The notes beneath the pieces were generated by a model. The model saw only the letters and a program-made list of their open reading frames with translations, was not told where the DNA came from and made no database searches. Positions 33,952-43,455 of a DNA stretch of 45,685 nt are shown here, piece after piece. The stretch is from Planctomycetota bacterium (GTDB taxonomy: Bacteria > Planctomycetota > Planctomycetia > Planctomycetales > Planctomycetaceae), in contig JAJRVU010000145.1 of assembly GCA_024277145.1 (NCBI GenBank), forward strand, positions 1 to 45,685, given 5' to 3'. A program made the translations under genes and the position numbers. Positions within the stretch are counted from its first letter, which is position 1. Every line of letters begins with the position of its first letter.

Positions 33952-36474
33952 TTGGCCAAGAAAAAGAGTTCACCTTCTCGTAAAAAACGAGTGAAAAAGA
34001 AACCCGCGCGTAAAAAAACAACGCGTAAGAAGAGTTCATCAAAAAAAACGACTAAGAAAACCTCTTCCAGAAAGAAGCCTGTAAAAAAAGTGACCAGAAA
34101 GAAAAAAACGACCCGAAAAAAAAAGAAAGCTACAGTCATTGCACCGACTGAGGATGACTCCATCAAGTTCGTCTCCATTAGCGAAGAAACACGCAGGCGT
34201 TACCTGAATTACGCGATGTCAGTTATTTCCTCACGTGCCCTTCCTGATATTCGTGACGGTTTAAAACCGGTTCAAAGACGAATTATGTATGTCATGTATC
34301 ATGACTTGCGATTGATGGCAGATGCGAAGACTCGTAAGTGTGCAAAAATTTATGGTGACACAACGGGGAACTATCACCCGCATGGCGAGACTGCTGTTTA
34401 CGATGCCCTCGTGAGGATGGCTCAGGATTTCAGTTTGAGATACCCATTGGTTTTCGGGCAGGGAAACTTTGGTTCTGTGATGGGACTCCCTGCTGCTGCT
34501 GGTCGATACACTGAAGCGAAGTTGAATTCTGTTGCAGAACATTTAATGAATGAATTGCGATACAACACTGTTGATATGCGACCGAATTACGATGGAACTC
34601 GTGAAGAACCGGTTGTATTGCCAGCGCGTTATCCTAATCTGCTTGTCAATGGTTCACAGGGAATTGCAGTTGGGATGGCAACGAATATCCCGCCTCATAA
34701 TCTGGAAGAGGTGATTAAAGCCTGTCTTCATTTAATCAAGCACCCTAAGTCAACTGTTGCCCAGTTAATGAAATTCATTAAAGGACCTGACTTTCCCTTA
34801 GGAGGTCGAATTGTCACAGACCGAAGGGATTTGAGGAAAGCGTATGAAGAAGGTCGCGGATCAATAAAAGTTCGCGCAGAATGGAAATTTGACATTGAAA
34901 AAAGAACCCGTTCCAAAAATCGGCTTGTTATCTATTCCCTTCCGTATGGAGTTGATACCGGACCTTTAGTTGCTGTGATTGGTGATATGATTGCAGAGAA
35001 TAAATTACCACAGTTAATAGATGTCGCGGATGAAACAGATGATGAAAACGGTTTGAGAGTTGTACTGGAAATCAAGCCGGGGTCTGATCCGGAAGCTGTT
35101 TTTGCATATCTTTACAAGCATACCAACCTGGAACAGAATTTTGCGATGAACCTGACCAGCCTGATTCCAGATGAGCAGGGAAATATCGTTCCAGCCCGTC
35201 TCAGCTTGGTTGAAATGATCCGGTATTTTCTCGATTTTCGTTTTCTCACTATTAAAAGACGTTTTCAATTCCTTCTTGAACAGCTTGAAAAACGAATTCA
35301 TATCCTTGAAGGGTTTGAAATTATATTTAATGGGTTGGATAAAGCTTTAAAGATTATTCGACGCAGTAGTGGGAAAAAAGATGCTGCCGAAAAACTGATG
35401 AAGGCGTTCCCGCTGGATAGCATTCAAACCGATGCCATCCTGGAAATGCAGTTGTACAAAATCTCCCAACTTGAAATTGACAATATTATTGAAGAGCTGG
35501 AAGACAAAATTGAACAGGCTGAAGAGATTCGGAAGATTCTTGCATCGAACCGAAAACTTTGGAGTGTCGTCGAAAAAGAACTCGGTGAAATTTCCAAAGA
35601 GTTCGGAGATAACCGCGCAACAAAAATTGGATCGTCTGAAGAGATTGCTGAATATGATCCGCAGGCTTATATCATCAAGGAAAATACGAACGTTGTGATT
35701 ACACGGGAAGGCTGGGTGAAACGTGTTGGACGAATCCAGAATATTAAATCAACCCGTGTTCGGGAAGGAGATTCCGTCCTGACAGTCATTCCGGGGAATA
35801 CTCTGGAAAACGTGATCATCTTCTCAAGTGATGGAGTGGCCTACACCATTCCGATGGACCAGATTCCTGTTTCATCCGGCTATGGTGTTCCGTTATCCAA
35901 GCTTGTTCGTCTTGGAGATGGAGTGAATATGGTTGCTGCAATCACAACAGATGACCGATTCACCCCTGAAGACAAAAAGAAACGTGGAATTCCCACACCT
36001 GCTCCACATATATTAATGGTGACCGCCCAAGGGCAGGTGATGCAGCTCTCTTTTTCCACTTTTCGAACTCCTTCGACCAAAGTCGGTCGAAAATTCTGCC
36101 GATTACGTTCCGGGGATAAAGTGGTCTTTGCAGAACTTGTGGAAGATGCGACCACCATGTTCATCGCAAGTAAAAAAGCGAGAATCATCCACTTTAAAAT
36201 CAAGGATGCTCCCATTCTCAACAGTGCAGGGAAAGGCGTGAAAGGGATTAAGCTTGAATCGAAAGATTATGTTTTAGGTGCAGTTCAGTTAAGTCGTCCG
36301 AGTGATTGCCTGAGAGTGACAAACACAAATAATAAAACTCTCAGCTTCGGGCAGATGAAGTACGGTGTCACTTCCCGTGGTGGAAAAGGGGTAAGAACCA
36401 GTTTGAGAAACGGGTTCAAAGAAATCATTCAACCTGATATTGAATTGATTGACTGGGCTGAAATGGAAGAATAA
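33952..36474 (+). CDS. DNA gyrase/topoisomerase IV subunit A with lysine-rich N-terminal tail
   Basis: The 840-aa protein is the breakage-reunion subunit of a type IIA topoisomerase. YLNYAMSVISSRALPDIRDG opens the core, GDTTGNYHPHGETAVYDALV covers the quinolone-determining region (Glu and Thr where E. coli GyrA has D82 and S83), and AAAGRYTEAKL carries the catalytic tyrosine. The C-terminal beta-pinwheel ends with a SRGGKGVR segment that recalls the GyrA box but sits near the end. About 60 Lys/Arg/Ser/Thr-rich residues precede the core (KKKSSPSRKKRVKKKPARKK onward). Start TTG at 33952 has GGAGAG upstream. Gyrase or topoisomerase IV cannot be decided by eye. The B subunit gene follows 77 nt later. 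Confidence 0.93.
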   Translation: MAKKKSSPSRKKRVKKKPARKKTTRKKSSSKKTTKKTSSRKKPVKKVTRKKKTTRKKKKATVIAPTEDDSIKFVSISEETRRRYLNYAMSVISSRALPDIRDGLKPVQRRIMYVMYHDLRLMADAKTRKCAKIYGDTTGNYHPHGETAVYDALVRMAQDFSLRYPLVFGQGNFGSVMGLPAAAGRYTEAKLNSVAEHLMNELRYNTVDMRPNYDGTREEPVVLPARYPNLLVNGSQGIAVGMATNIPPHNLEEVIKACLHLIKHPKSTVAQLMKFIKGPDFPLGGRIVTDRRDLRKAYEEGRGSIKVRAEWKFDIEKRTRSKNRLVIYSLPYGVDTGPLVAVIGDMIAENKLPQLIDVADETDDENGLRVVLEIKPGSDPEAVFAYLYKHTNLEQNFAMNLTSLIPDEQGNIVPARLSLVEMIRYFLDFRFLTIKRRFQFLLEQLEKRIHILEGFEIIFNGLDKALKIIRRSSGKKDAAEKLMKAFPLDSIQTDAILEMQLYKISQLEIDNIIEELEDKIEQAEEIRKILASNRKLWSVVEKELGEISKEFGDNRATKIGSSEEIAEYDPQAYIIKENTNVVITREGWVKRVGRIQNIKSTRVREGDSVLTVIPGNTLENVIIFSSDGVAYTIPMDQIPVSSGYGVPLSKLVRLGDGVNMVAAITTDDRFTPEDKKKRGIPTPAPHILMVTAQGQVMQLSFSTFRTPSTKVGRKFCRLRSGDKVVFAELVEDATTMFIASKKARIIHFKIKDAPILNSAGKGVKGIKLESKDYVLGAVQLSRPSDCLRVTNTNNKTLSFGQMKYGVTSRGGKGVRTSLRNGFKEIIQPDIELIDWAEMEE

Positions 36475-36551
36475 TTTTTCATTCTGGACCAAAAAAAAGA
36501 ATTAAAACGTTCTAATTTACATAATAAGTGAACAAGCAGAGTATTGACATA

Positions 36552-38483
36552 ATGGCTAAAAAGAAAAAAGACAGTTCGACAAATAAATACAGTGCTAAAG
36601 ATATTGAAGTTCTGGAAGGACTTGAAGCAGTCAGGCGAAGACCTTCCATGTACATTGGCGGGGTTGATATCCGTGGTTTGCATCATCTTTTGTGGGAAGT
36701 TGTGGATAACTCTGTTGATGAATTTCTTGCAAAGGAAGCGGACCGAATTACGATCACGCTTCATAAAGATGGAACTTCCATGACGGTGACTGACAACGGG
36801 CGTGGAATTCCTGTTGATAAACATCCTAAAATTAAAAAATCAGCTTTGGAAATCATTTTAACAACACTCCATGCAGGTGGAAAATTTTCTGACAAGAATT
36901 ATGCTAGAAGTGGTGGTTTACACGGGGTAGGTTCTTCGGTTGTTAATGCACTTTCATCTGAAATGGTGGCGACTGTTCATCGGGATGGTCATGAATGGAT
37001 GCAACGATATAAAAGAGGAACACCAACCACTCCTGTAAAAAAAATGAAACCATTTCGCGGACATGGAACCCGGATTTTCTTCCGACCGGATGAAACAATT
37101 TTCAGACAGATTCATTTTAATGCAGACACCATCCGCCAGCACCTGGAAGATATTTCTTATATCCACGCGGGATTAACCATCATTTTTCAGGATGAACAGA
37201 AAAAAGAATCTTTTGAAATGAAGCAGCCTGATGGGATCAAAGCTTATCTGGCGAAACTCATTACAGAGGGACAGAAAAAAGAAGTTCACGAACTGCTGTT
37301 TGAAACAGAGAAAGATGATGGCAACATCAAAGTGGAAGTTGTTCTTAAATGGACAGAATCAACTGACGAACAAATCCGCAGTTACGTCAATGGAATCAGG
37401 ACCCATGCAGGGGGAACACACGAAGCCGGCTTTCGATCAGGAATGGTGAAAGCGGTTAAGAATTACATGGATGTCCATGATATTAAAGTGAAAGGGGTGA
37501 CTTTCACTGCTGAAGATATCCGGGAAGGTTGCGTGGCGATCCTTTCCACTTTTCATGGCGATCCGATGTTTCAGGGACAAACAAAAGAAAAACTGAATAA
37601 TCCTGAAATGAGTGGCGTGGTAGAAAGTTTGATTCGTCCCACTCTGGAAACATGGCTGAATAATAATCCTTCAATAGCAGATTTGATCATTGGAAGAATG
37701 GTTCTTTCTGCGAAAGCAAGAATTGCCAGTCGAAATGCAGTGACGGAAGTCAGGAGAAAAACTCCGGGAACCCGTAAGAATAATCTTCCGGGAAAACTTC
37801 TCGACAGCAGATCAACCAATCCGGAAGAATGTGAACTCTTTCTGGTGGAAGGGGATTCTGCGGGGGGAACGGCTGCAATGGGACGCGATTGCAAAACACA
37901 GGCTGTTCTTCCGTTACGAGGAAAAATCTTGAATACGGAATCTTTGACCATTACCAAAGCGATGAACAATCAGGAAGTTAAAGACCTTGTGCAGGCAATG
38001 GGAACGGGAATCGGACCTACCTTTGATATCCATAAATTAAGGTATCACCGAATTATCCTGCTAATGGATGCTGACAGCGATGGTTATCACATTAGTACGT
38101 TATTATTAACATTCTTTTTCAGACATATGCGAGAACTCATACAGCAGAGAAAACTGTATATCGCGCAGCCTCCGCTTTATAAAATCAGTGCGGGCACAAA
38201 AACACTTTACGCGCAGGATGATGTTCATAAAGAAGAAATCGTCGCATCCTTTCCTGAAAATCGAAAACTGGAAATCATGCGATTTAAAGGTCTGGGGGAA
38301 ATGGATGCCAAGCAGCTTAAAGAGACAACCTTGAATATCAAAACCCGAACTTTGTTATGTGTGGATATTGAAAGCCAGGTTGAAGCAGAAAACACATTCC
38401 ATCAATTGCTTGGAAAAGATGCTTCGGAACGATATCGATTGATTATGGACGATGCCAGTTTCGCAGATGACATTGATCTGTAA
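36552..38483 (+). CDS. DNA gyrase/topoisomerase IV subunit B
   Basis: This is the ATPase subunit partnering the gene upstream. The GHKL ATPase domain shows EVVDNSVDEFLAKEADRI, VTDNGRGIPVDKHPK and GGLHGVGSSVVNALSS; the transducer and Toprim domains follow with ELFLVEGDSAGGTAAMGRD, LPLRGKILNTE and LMDADSDGYHISTLLLTFF. In most GyrB proteins the latter reads DADVDGxHI, so Ser and Tyr are a variant. The C-terminus has RFKGLGEMDAKQLKETTL. The ATG at 36552 (643 aa) is preferred; the frame opens at a GTG at 36528. A first stretch of lysines (MAKKKKDSS) echoes the A subunit tail. The A-before-B order on one strand indicates an operon. Confidence 0.93.
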   Translation: MAKKKKDSSTNKYSAKDIEVLEGLEAVRRRPSMYIGGVDIRGLHHLLWEVVDNSVDEFLAKEADRITITLHKDGTSMTVTDNGRGIPVDKHPKIKKSALEIILTTLHAGGKFSDKNYARSGGLHGVGSSVVNALSSEMVATVHRDGHEWMQRYKRGTPTTPVKKMKPFRGHGTRIFFRPDETIFRQIHFNADTIRQHLEDISYIHAGLTIIFQDEQKKESFEMKQPDGIKAYLAKLITEGQKKEVHELLFETEKDDGNIKVEVVLKWTESTDEQIRSYVNGIRTHAGGTHEAGFRSGMVKAVKNYMDVHDIKVKGVTFTAEDIREGCVAILSTFHGDPMFQGQTKEKLNNPEMSGVVESLIRPTLETWLNNNPSIADLIIGRMVLSAKARIASRNAVTEVRRKTPGTRKNNLPGKLLDSRSTNPEECELFLVEGDSAGGTAAMGRDCKTQAVLPLRGKILNTESLTITKAMNNQEVKDLVQAMGTGIGPTFDIHKLRYHRIILLMDADSDGYHISTLLLTFFFRHMRELIQQRKLYIAQPPLYKISAGTKTLYAQDDVHKEEIVASFPENRKLEIMRFKGLGEMDAKQLKETTLNIKTRTLLCVDIESQVEAENTFHQLLGKDASERYRLIMDDASFADDIDL

Positions 38484-38514
38484 GAGTTATCAGCATCAAC
38501 CAATTGTTATTATC

Positions 38515-38556
38515 AAAAAAAACGTGCCCGAAAATTTGGTTCAGACACGTTTTTTA
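38515..38556. terminator. Bidirectional terminator between the topoisomerase operon and a convergent gene
   Basis: AAAAAACGTG and CACGTTTTTT pair around a 19-nt loop with A and T runs on the two flanks, so the hairpin can end transcription from both sides. It lies between the stops at 38483 and 38593. Confidence 0.8.
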
Positions 38557-38592
38557 TGATTTTAAATTAACTGGTATTCAAGCTGAAAAAAA

Positions 38593-39276
38593 TCAGTCTT
38601 CAATTCCCAATCGATATTGCAGTTGTTGGAACTGGTCTGCATATTCTTCTCTGGAAGAATGAACATGCTCTGCTTCTGTGATGAATTTCATATCGTTATC
38701 ACAGTCAACTGCGTAATCAAAAAGAATTCTTTCGAATTTGCTAAGATCATCCCCGTACATGACCAGAAGTTTGTGCTCGTCCAACTGAATTTCCAATGGC
38801 ATTTTAGGATTCAAAACAGCAATCCCCATGCAACCATCTTCAAGAAGGATGTCTTCGTAGTCGTAAAGTGTACTTTTCAGGATAGGCAAGTCGATATGCT
38901 CACGATACAAATCCTGATGATCATTATTTTTCTCACCGTGGCTGGTTTCCAGAACCACATCAACAGTTTCGCCCAGTGGATCCATCAAGTCAAAGAAAAG
39001 ATCCAACAAGACTTCACGAGAGGCGGACGCCATCAGTACAGGAATCTTAATGCCATTTTCATTATCGACAAAATGATCGTGACGGTATCCGGTTTTAGGC
39101 ACTACCTGTAAATCGTAAGAAGGACGAATTGCACTTGTCAGCATGAAGTTTCCATATTTCTCAATGTTCAGATGTGTTTCAATCTGTTCATCTGTGAGAG
39201 ATTCGAAACTACTGCTCACTTGAGAAGCATTGCCGTCTCTGTAATTACTTTTAATAAAATTCTTCAGAAAGCCCAT
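38593..39276 (-). CDS. Conserved hypothetical protein, 227 aa
   Basis: The protein is soluble and acidic with no signal peptide, membrane segment or recognisable motif. It begins MGFLKNFIKSNYRDGNAS and has a mixed alpha/beta pattern with LEIQLDEHKLLVMYGDDLS and FERILFDYAVDCDNDM late in the sequence. A central stretch (IKIPVLMASASREVLLDLFF) alternates strand and helix. I recall similar lone hypotheticals in planctomycetes but cannot name a domain. It is convergent with the topoisomerase operon and separated by a bidirectional terminator. The function is unknown. Confidence 0.75.
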   Translation of the reverse strand: MGFLKNFIKSNYRDGNASQVSSSFESLTDEQIETHLNIEKYGNFMLTSAIRPSYDLQVVPKTGYRHDHFVDNENGIKIPVLMASASREVLLDLFFDLMDPLGETVDVVLETSHGEKNNDHQDLYREHIDLPILKSTLYDYEDILLEDGCMGIAVLNPKMPLEIQLDEHKLLVMYGDDLSKFERILFDYAVDCDNDMKFITEAEHVHSSREEYADQFQQLQYRLGIED

Positions 39277-39892
39277 GGCTAATTTTCCCCTTTACAAACC
39301 GGCTTGGGCATCATGCCAGCTGTTTCGATTTCTTCGGTCTTGTTGAATTGTTTGGTTTTCACGTCAGGTCCATTTACGAAAATTGCTTCAGAACAAATTT
39401 TAGTTATTTAAAAAGGCCCGACTTTTCTTATAAGTTACAGCTTTACTTAAATGCTGTTTCTTTTAATTTCTGAATGTAAATGAAGTGGTATGCCCAAATG
39501 TAGCACGCAAACTTGAGAGAGATTCGATGAGATTTCTATCTCTGCAGGAATTTGTGAAAGTCGAAGGGTGATTGCTCAGGCAATGCAGTCTGAGTGGAGG
39601 TGGAAAGGTTGATAAGAGGTCCGGTTAGACTAATTATTCCGGGAAGTGCATGCATTTAACCATGCTATAACAAGAGTAGATGATACTGGCTGCATGATTG
39701 GTATTACCGTCAATCTTGCCCCTGTTTAAAAAAACATTTTGCTCTCCAATTTCAGTTCCAGCCTGTTTTGAGATAGTCTGAAAGGTCCTCTTTTGATATG
39801 AATGCATTCACACAAGATTTGAGGTTCATTTCCTCAATCGTTTACCAAGACAAATAAGGTACTCCGCCTTCTCTTTTTTCAGGGATGAATTG
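39277..39892. other. Gene-free spacer of 616 nt
   Basis: This divergent spacer lies between the starts of the 227-aa hypothetical and the transglutaminase-like gene. It includes a small hairpin TTGAGG / CCTCAA (39819-39837) and no frame with coding character. No RNA gene or strong promoter was recognised. Confidence 0.5.
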
Positions 39893-41416
39893 ATGCCAGG
39901 CACTGCAGGAAAAATAAGTTTGAATAAGTTATTCATTCTGTTTTTGTTTTCATATTCATTTCTATTTATCCACTCATCTGCATTTTCCGCAGAAGCAACT
40001 CTCTCCAGAAAGCGGCTTCATGATCACTGGGAAATTATCTTTGTGGGAGAAAACCGTATAGGTTATTCAAACACAACAATAGACCGCCTGGCATTGAATC
40101 ATTCCATTCAACTGGAAACATCCCGGAAAACCTATTTGAAAATCAAACGATTCGGGCAGGATCTTCAAATGACTTCTGTTCTTCGCACAACAGAATCAGA
40201 AACCGGAGATTTATTTCAATTTGAATACGAGATTAAAAATCCACCTGCAAAGCCGAGTTCAGTTGTTGGCGTGATAAAAGGAAATCAGCTTGTTTTAACA
40301 TCAACAGTGAATGGCCAGAAATCAGAGAAGAAAAAGTTCTGGCAAATTGGAACCAAATCTCCGATTTACCAGGAGTATTTACTAAAAAAACGAACACTCA
40401 AGCCGGAAACCAGTCTCCATTTTAAAGCTTTTATTCCTGAATATAATAAAGTTACTGACATTAATATCTCTGCTGGAGTTCATCGACGGACCACTTTATT
40501 AAACAAAGAAAAAAGAAAACTGCTTGTTCTTCGAATTACCCAGTCCATTCTTCCAACAATGCCTATGCGAGCATATATGGACGAAAAAGGAAATATCCTG
40601 AAATCCGAGATGGATTTTCTAGGGAAAAAAATGATCACTTATAATGTTCCCAAAGAGGTTGCGCTGCAGGCGATTTCTGGAGAAGAACTGGACTTGGCTG
40701 TGGGAACTCTTGTGAGAGTTCATCGTATTAATAAGGCCCACAAAACAAAAAAAGTGGTTTATGAAATCACTTCAAAAGGATGTGAACCTGCAGATTTACT
40801 GGTTAATGATGAAACACAGGAAGTCAAAAAAACAGAAAAAGGGAAAGCTTTAGTGACGGTGACTCAAATTAAATTGAATCCCATCCGTCGAAATGCAAAA
40901 GTAGGCAAGAAATATCTGAAACCTTCTTCCTTTATTCAAACACGAGATGCAAGAATTGTGCAACTGGCGCATCAGGTGGTGGGAAGTTCCGTTGACCCGT
41001 TGAGAGTTGCATATCAGTTGGAAAAACTCGTTCATAAAAAAGTCAGTGAGAAAAACTTTTCGACAGCTTTGGCATCCGCTGCTGAGGTGGCTCAATCCCT
41101 TCAGGGAGATTGCACGGAACATGCGGTCCTTTTGGCTGCATTGCTGCGAGTGAAGAGAATTCCATCCCGTATTGTGGTTGGAATGGTTTATACAGCACGA
41201 CAGCAGGCTTTTGGTGGTCATATGTGGACGGAAGCTTTGATCGGGAATCAGTGGGTTCCGCTAGATGCCACGATGGGGCAGGGAGGAATCGGGGCTGCTC
41301 ATATCAAAATGGGAACTTCCAGTTTTTCTGATGACGGACCCTCTCCCATAACAGCTTTTCTGCCTCTGCATCAGATTCTTGGCAACATGGAAATCAATAT
41401 TCTTTCGAGCGAATGA
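39893..41416 (+). CDS. Secreted protein with C-terminal transglutaminase-like domain
   Basis: The 507-aa protein has an N-terminal signal/anchor (LNKLFILFLFSYSFLFIHSS). The long middle is beta-rich and unassigned (HWEIIFVGENRIGYSNTTID and so on). The C-terminal domain has the transglutaminase-like triad: Cys in GDCTEHAVLLAALLR (about residue 407), His in GGHMWTEAL (about 443) and Asp in VPLDAT (about 458). Proteins of this kind act as cysteine peptidases or amidases in the envelope. ATG at 39893 follows AGGGATGAATTG; TTG at 39890 is an alternative start. The first half resembles the unknown domain that accompanies such transglutaminase domains in planctomycetes. Confidence 0.87.
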   Translation: MPGTAGKISLNKLFILFLFSYSFLFIHSSAFSAEATLSRKRLHDHWEIIFVGENRIGYSNTTIDRLALNHSIQLETSRKTYLKIKRFGQDLQMTSVLRTTESETGDLFQFEYEIKNPPAKPSSVVGVIKGNQLVLTSTVNGQKSEKKKFWQIGTKSPIYQEYLLKKRTLKPETSLHFKAFIPEYNKVTDINISAGVHRRTTLLNKEKRKLLVLRITQSILPTMPMRAYMDEKGNILKSEMDFLGKKMITYNVPKEVALQAISGEELDLAVGTLVRVHRINKAHKTKKVVYEITSKGCEPADLLVNDETQEVKKTEKGKALVTVTQIKLNPIRRNAKVGKKYLKPSSFIQTRDARIVQLAHQVVGSSVDPLRVAYQLEKLVHKKVSEKNFSTALASAAEVAQSLQGDCTEHAVLLAALLRVKRIPSRIVVGMVYTARQQAFGGHMWTEALIGNQWVPLDATMGQGGIGAAHIKMGTSSFSDDGPSPITAFLPLHQILGNMEINILSSE

Positions 41417-41577
41417 TGGGAATATTGAGAACTCCCTTTTTCCTTCGATGGAAAATTTGCCCAGGCCAGAGCCAGATTCCTTGTCAAAGTTACATTGAAA
41501 CCGGGTTATTTTCGTGTAATTCTTACATCCCTTCACCAGCGATGGATTTCTTCAAAATAGCTCTGTTTACGTAACGT

Positions 41578-41583
41578 TATAAT
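41578..41583 (+). promoter_or_regulatory. Perfect -10 box upstream of the candidate RNA
   Basis: TATAAT lies about 10 nt before the proposed RNA start. No good -35 box is found at 16-18 nt, so this is a partial promoter prediction. Confidence 0.4.
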
Positions 41584-41589
41584 CTTAAA

Positions 41590-41842
41590 TACGTTAAGGC
41601 AAACATCTCTGATATTCAGGCCATTTTCAACTGCTTTGGCACGGTGAATGCAATAACTCTCTATCAAGTGAGTGAAGAAGACTCAGATACTAAAAGGGCG
41701 AAAACTTAAGGTTGAAATGTCTTCAATAGAGAGAACCGTTTTGGCTTCCTTTAGGAAGTTAAAACAAATTACAAGGGCAATGAAAATTGCTCATATTAAT
41801 GAAAAGGCTGAGAGGAATCCCGTATCCTCTCAGTCTTTCTTT
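41590..41842 (+). ncRNA. Candidate structured non-coding RNA of about 250 nt
   Basis: Between a TATAAT box and an intrinsic terminator the sequence can fold into a long interrupted stem: ACGGT (41641-41645) with ACCGT (41736-41740), CTCTCTAT (41657-41664) with ATAGAGAG (41727-41734), and GAAGAC (41677-41682) with GTCTTC (41720-41725). A separate hairpin CTTCC-TTTA-GGAAG follows (41746-41759), then the terminator stem. No open frame of note crosses it. A long rod with internal bulges near 200 nt recalls 6S RNA, but no diagnostic consensus was recognised, so the class is open. Confidence 0.4.
41808..41842 (+). terminator. Intrinsic terminator in the spacer before hflX
   Basis: CTGAGAGGA and TCCTCTCAG form a perfect 9-bp stem with an 8-nt loop followed by TCTTTCTTT. 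The nearest upstream gene ends almost 400 nt away, which favours a separate short transcript. Confidence 0.75.
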
Positions 41843-42063
41843 ATGCGCTGATAGTTTGTACGTCTTATTATTGTTTCATTGGATTCTCTTCACTAAAGCC
41901 CATTCTACTTGAATTATTCAGCGATTCTTTCTGATCTGCCCCCGGAGAACCATTCCATCTCTTTTGTGTCTGGTGCTGTAACCTGATATCCTGTATTTCA
42001 GATATTATACATCATTTGTAATTCTATACGATTACTATTTCTTAAAATTGAAAGACAACATCT

Positions 42064-43419
42064 TTGTCCGATCCCAAAAGAGAAGAACTGAAGGTTAAGA
42101 AAAAAAGAGCTATTCTTACGGGCTTGATTTCTCGTGACTGGAAATATGAAAAAGAACAGGCGCTGGATGAAATCCGGGGCCTTGCCAAAACTGCTGGTTG
42201 CGAAATCGTTGGTGAAATTTATCAATTTCGTGATACACCTCATCCGGGAACCTGTTTAGGGCCGGGAAAAGTGGAAGAACTTAAAGAGTTGGCAATATCG
42301 AAGGATGCAGAAGTCATTATCTTTGATAACAATCTTACACCTGCGCAGGGAAGGAATCTGGAAGAAGCAACTGAAATGATCATTGTTGATCGAAGTGAAG
42401 TCATTCTGGATATTTTCGCTTCCACCGCGAGAACACATGAATCTCAATTGCAGGTTGAGTTGGCTCAACTCCTTTATTTTCGTCCCAGATTAAAAAGATT
42501 ATGGACACACCTCGAAAGAATTGAAGGGGGAGTCGGCGCAGGGCGTGGTCCGGGTGAAAAGCAATTGGAGACCGACCGCAGGTTGATTGACAAACGAATT
42601 TCTGAATTGAAAAAGAAAATCAAAGAAATTCAAAAACGAAAAGAAAGAACCGTTGCGCAAAGATCAGGGTTCAAAACGGTTTCTCTGGTTGGATATACAA
42701 ACGCAGGCAAAAGCACGTTAATGAAAGCATTCACCGGGGAAGAAGTTTATATTGCGGATAAACTTTTTGCTACTTTGGATACGAAAACTCGAAAATGGAC
42801 GCTTCCTCAATGGGGTGATATCCTGTTAAGTGACACCGTTGGGTTTGTCAGAAACTTACCTCACCACTTGGTGGCCTCTTTCAAATCAACTTTGGAGGAA
42901 GCTCGCCACGCTGATTTGCTTCTGCATGTTGTTGATGCCAGTGACCCGGAAGCAGATTCCCATATTGAAACTGTCGATAAAGTACTCAAAGATATTGGAG
43001 TTGATTGTGCTGAGCGAATTCTTGTTCTGAATAAAATAGATACTTGTCCTGATCGAACACCAATCGATATTTTACGAAGACATAATCAAAATGCAATCTC
43101 CGTCAGCGCAGTTGATGGAACAGGATTGGAAACTCTCACCGGAATTATTGCTGAAAAACTTTCCGGCGGATTTGTTGATGTTCTCATTGAGACAAATGTC
43201 GGCAATGGAAAACTCTTTTCCTTTCTTGAAAAGCATTCTGAAGTCAAAAGCAGGGAATATGATGATACTTCACGGGTTGAAATTCGGTGCGTCATTCCAC
43301 GGACATTTATTGAACGCATGAAATATGACGATACTTCCATTCAAATTCTGGAGGAACAGTCGAGTGAATCGACCTGTTATTCTTCAGGATCAGCCCGGAT
43401 TGACGGCGAATCTTCATAG
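42064..43419 (+). CDS. hflX: GTPase HflX
   Basis: The 451-aa protein matches HflX, a ribosome-associated GTPase that splits or rescues stalled ribosomes. The N-terminal HflX domain includes DTPHPGTCLGPGKVEELKEL and IIVDRSEVILDIFASTARTH, the middle has IEGGVGAGRGPGEKQLETDR, and the GTPase domain shows P-loop GYTNAGKSTLM, then DTVGFVRNLPHHLVASFKST and NKID. A coiled-coil segment (ISELKKKIKEIQKRKERTVA) links the two. TTG at 42064 (giving SDPKREELKVKKKRA) is the only start before the domain; no strong ribosome site lies upstream. The length is normal. The K+ channel gene follows after 36 nt. Confidence 0.95.
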   Translation: MSDPKREELKVKKKRAILTGLISRDWKYEKEQALDEIRGLAKTAGCEIVGEIYQFRDTPHPGTCLGPGKVEELKELAISKDAEVIIFDNNLTPAQGRNLEEATEMIIVDRSEVILDIFASTARTHESQLQVELAQLLYFRPRLKRLWTHLERIEGGVGAGRGPGEKQLETDRRLIDKRISELKKKIKEIQKRKERTVAQRSGFKTVSLVGYTNAGKSTLMKAFTGEEVYIADKLFATLDTKTRKWTLPQWGDILLSDTVGFVRNLPHHLVASFKSTLEEARHADLLLHVVDASDPEADSHIETVDKVLKDIGVDCAERILVLNKIDTCPDRTPIDILRRHNQNAISVSAVDGTGLETLTGIIAEKLSGGFVDVLIETNVGNGKLFSFLEKHSEVKSREYDDTSRVEIRCVIPRTFIERMKYDDTSIQILEEQSSESTCYSSGSARIDGESS

Positions 43420-43455
43420 AGTTACATTATATTAGGGTTAGGAAGAAACTGTTTC

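Larger units (their letters stand above)
41417..42063. other. Gene-free spacer of 647 nt with a probable RNA gene
   Basis: No coding frame with support exists here. The middle of the spacer holds a TATAAT box (41578-41583), a structured stretch and a strong terminator (41808-41842), described separately. The last 220 nt before hflX show nothing distinct. Confidence 0.6.
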
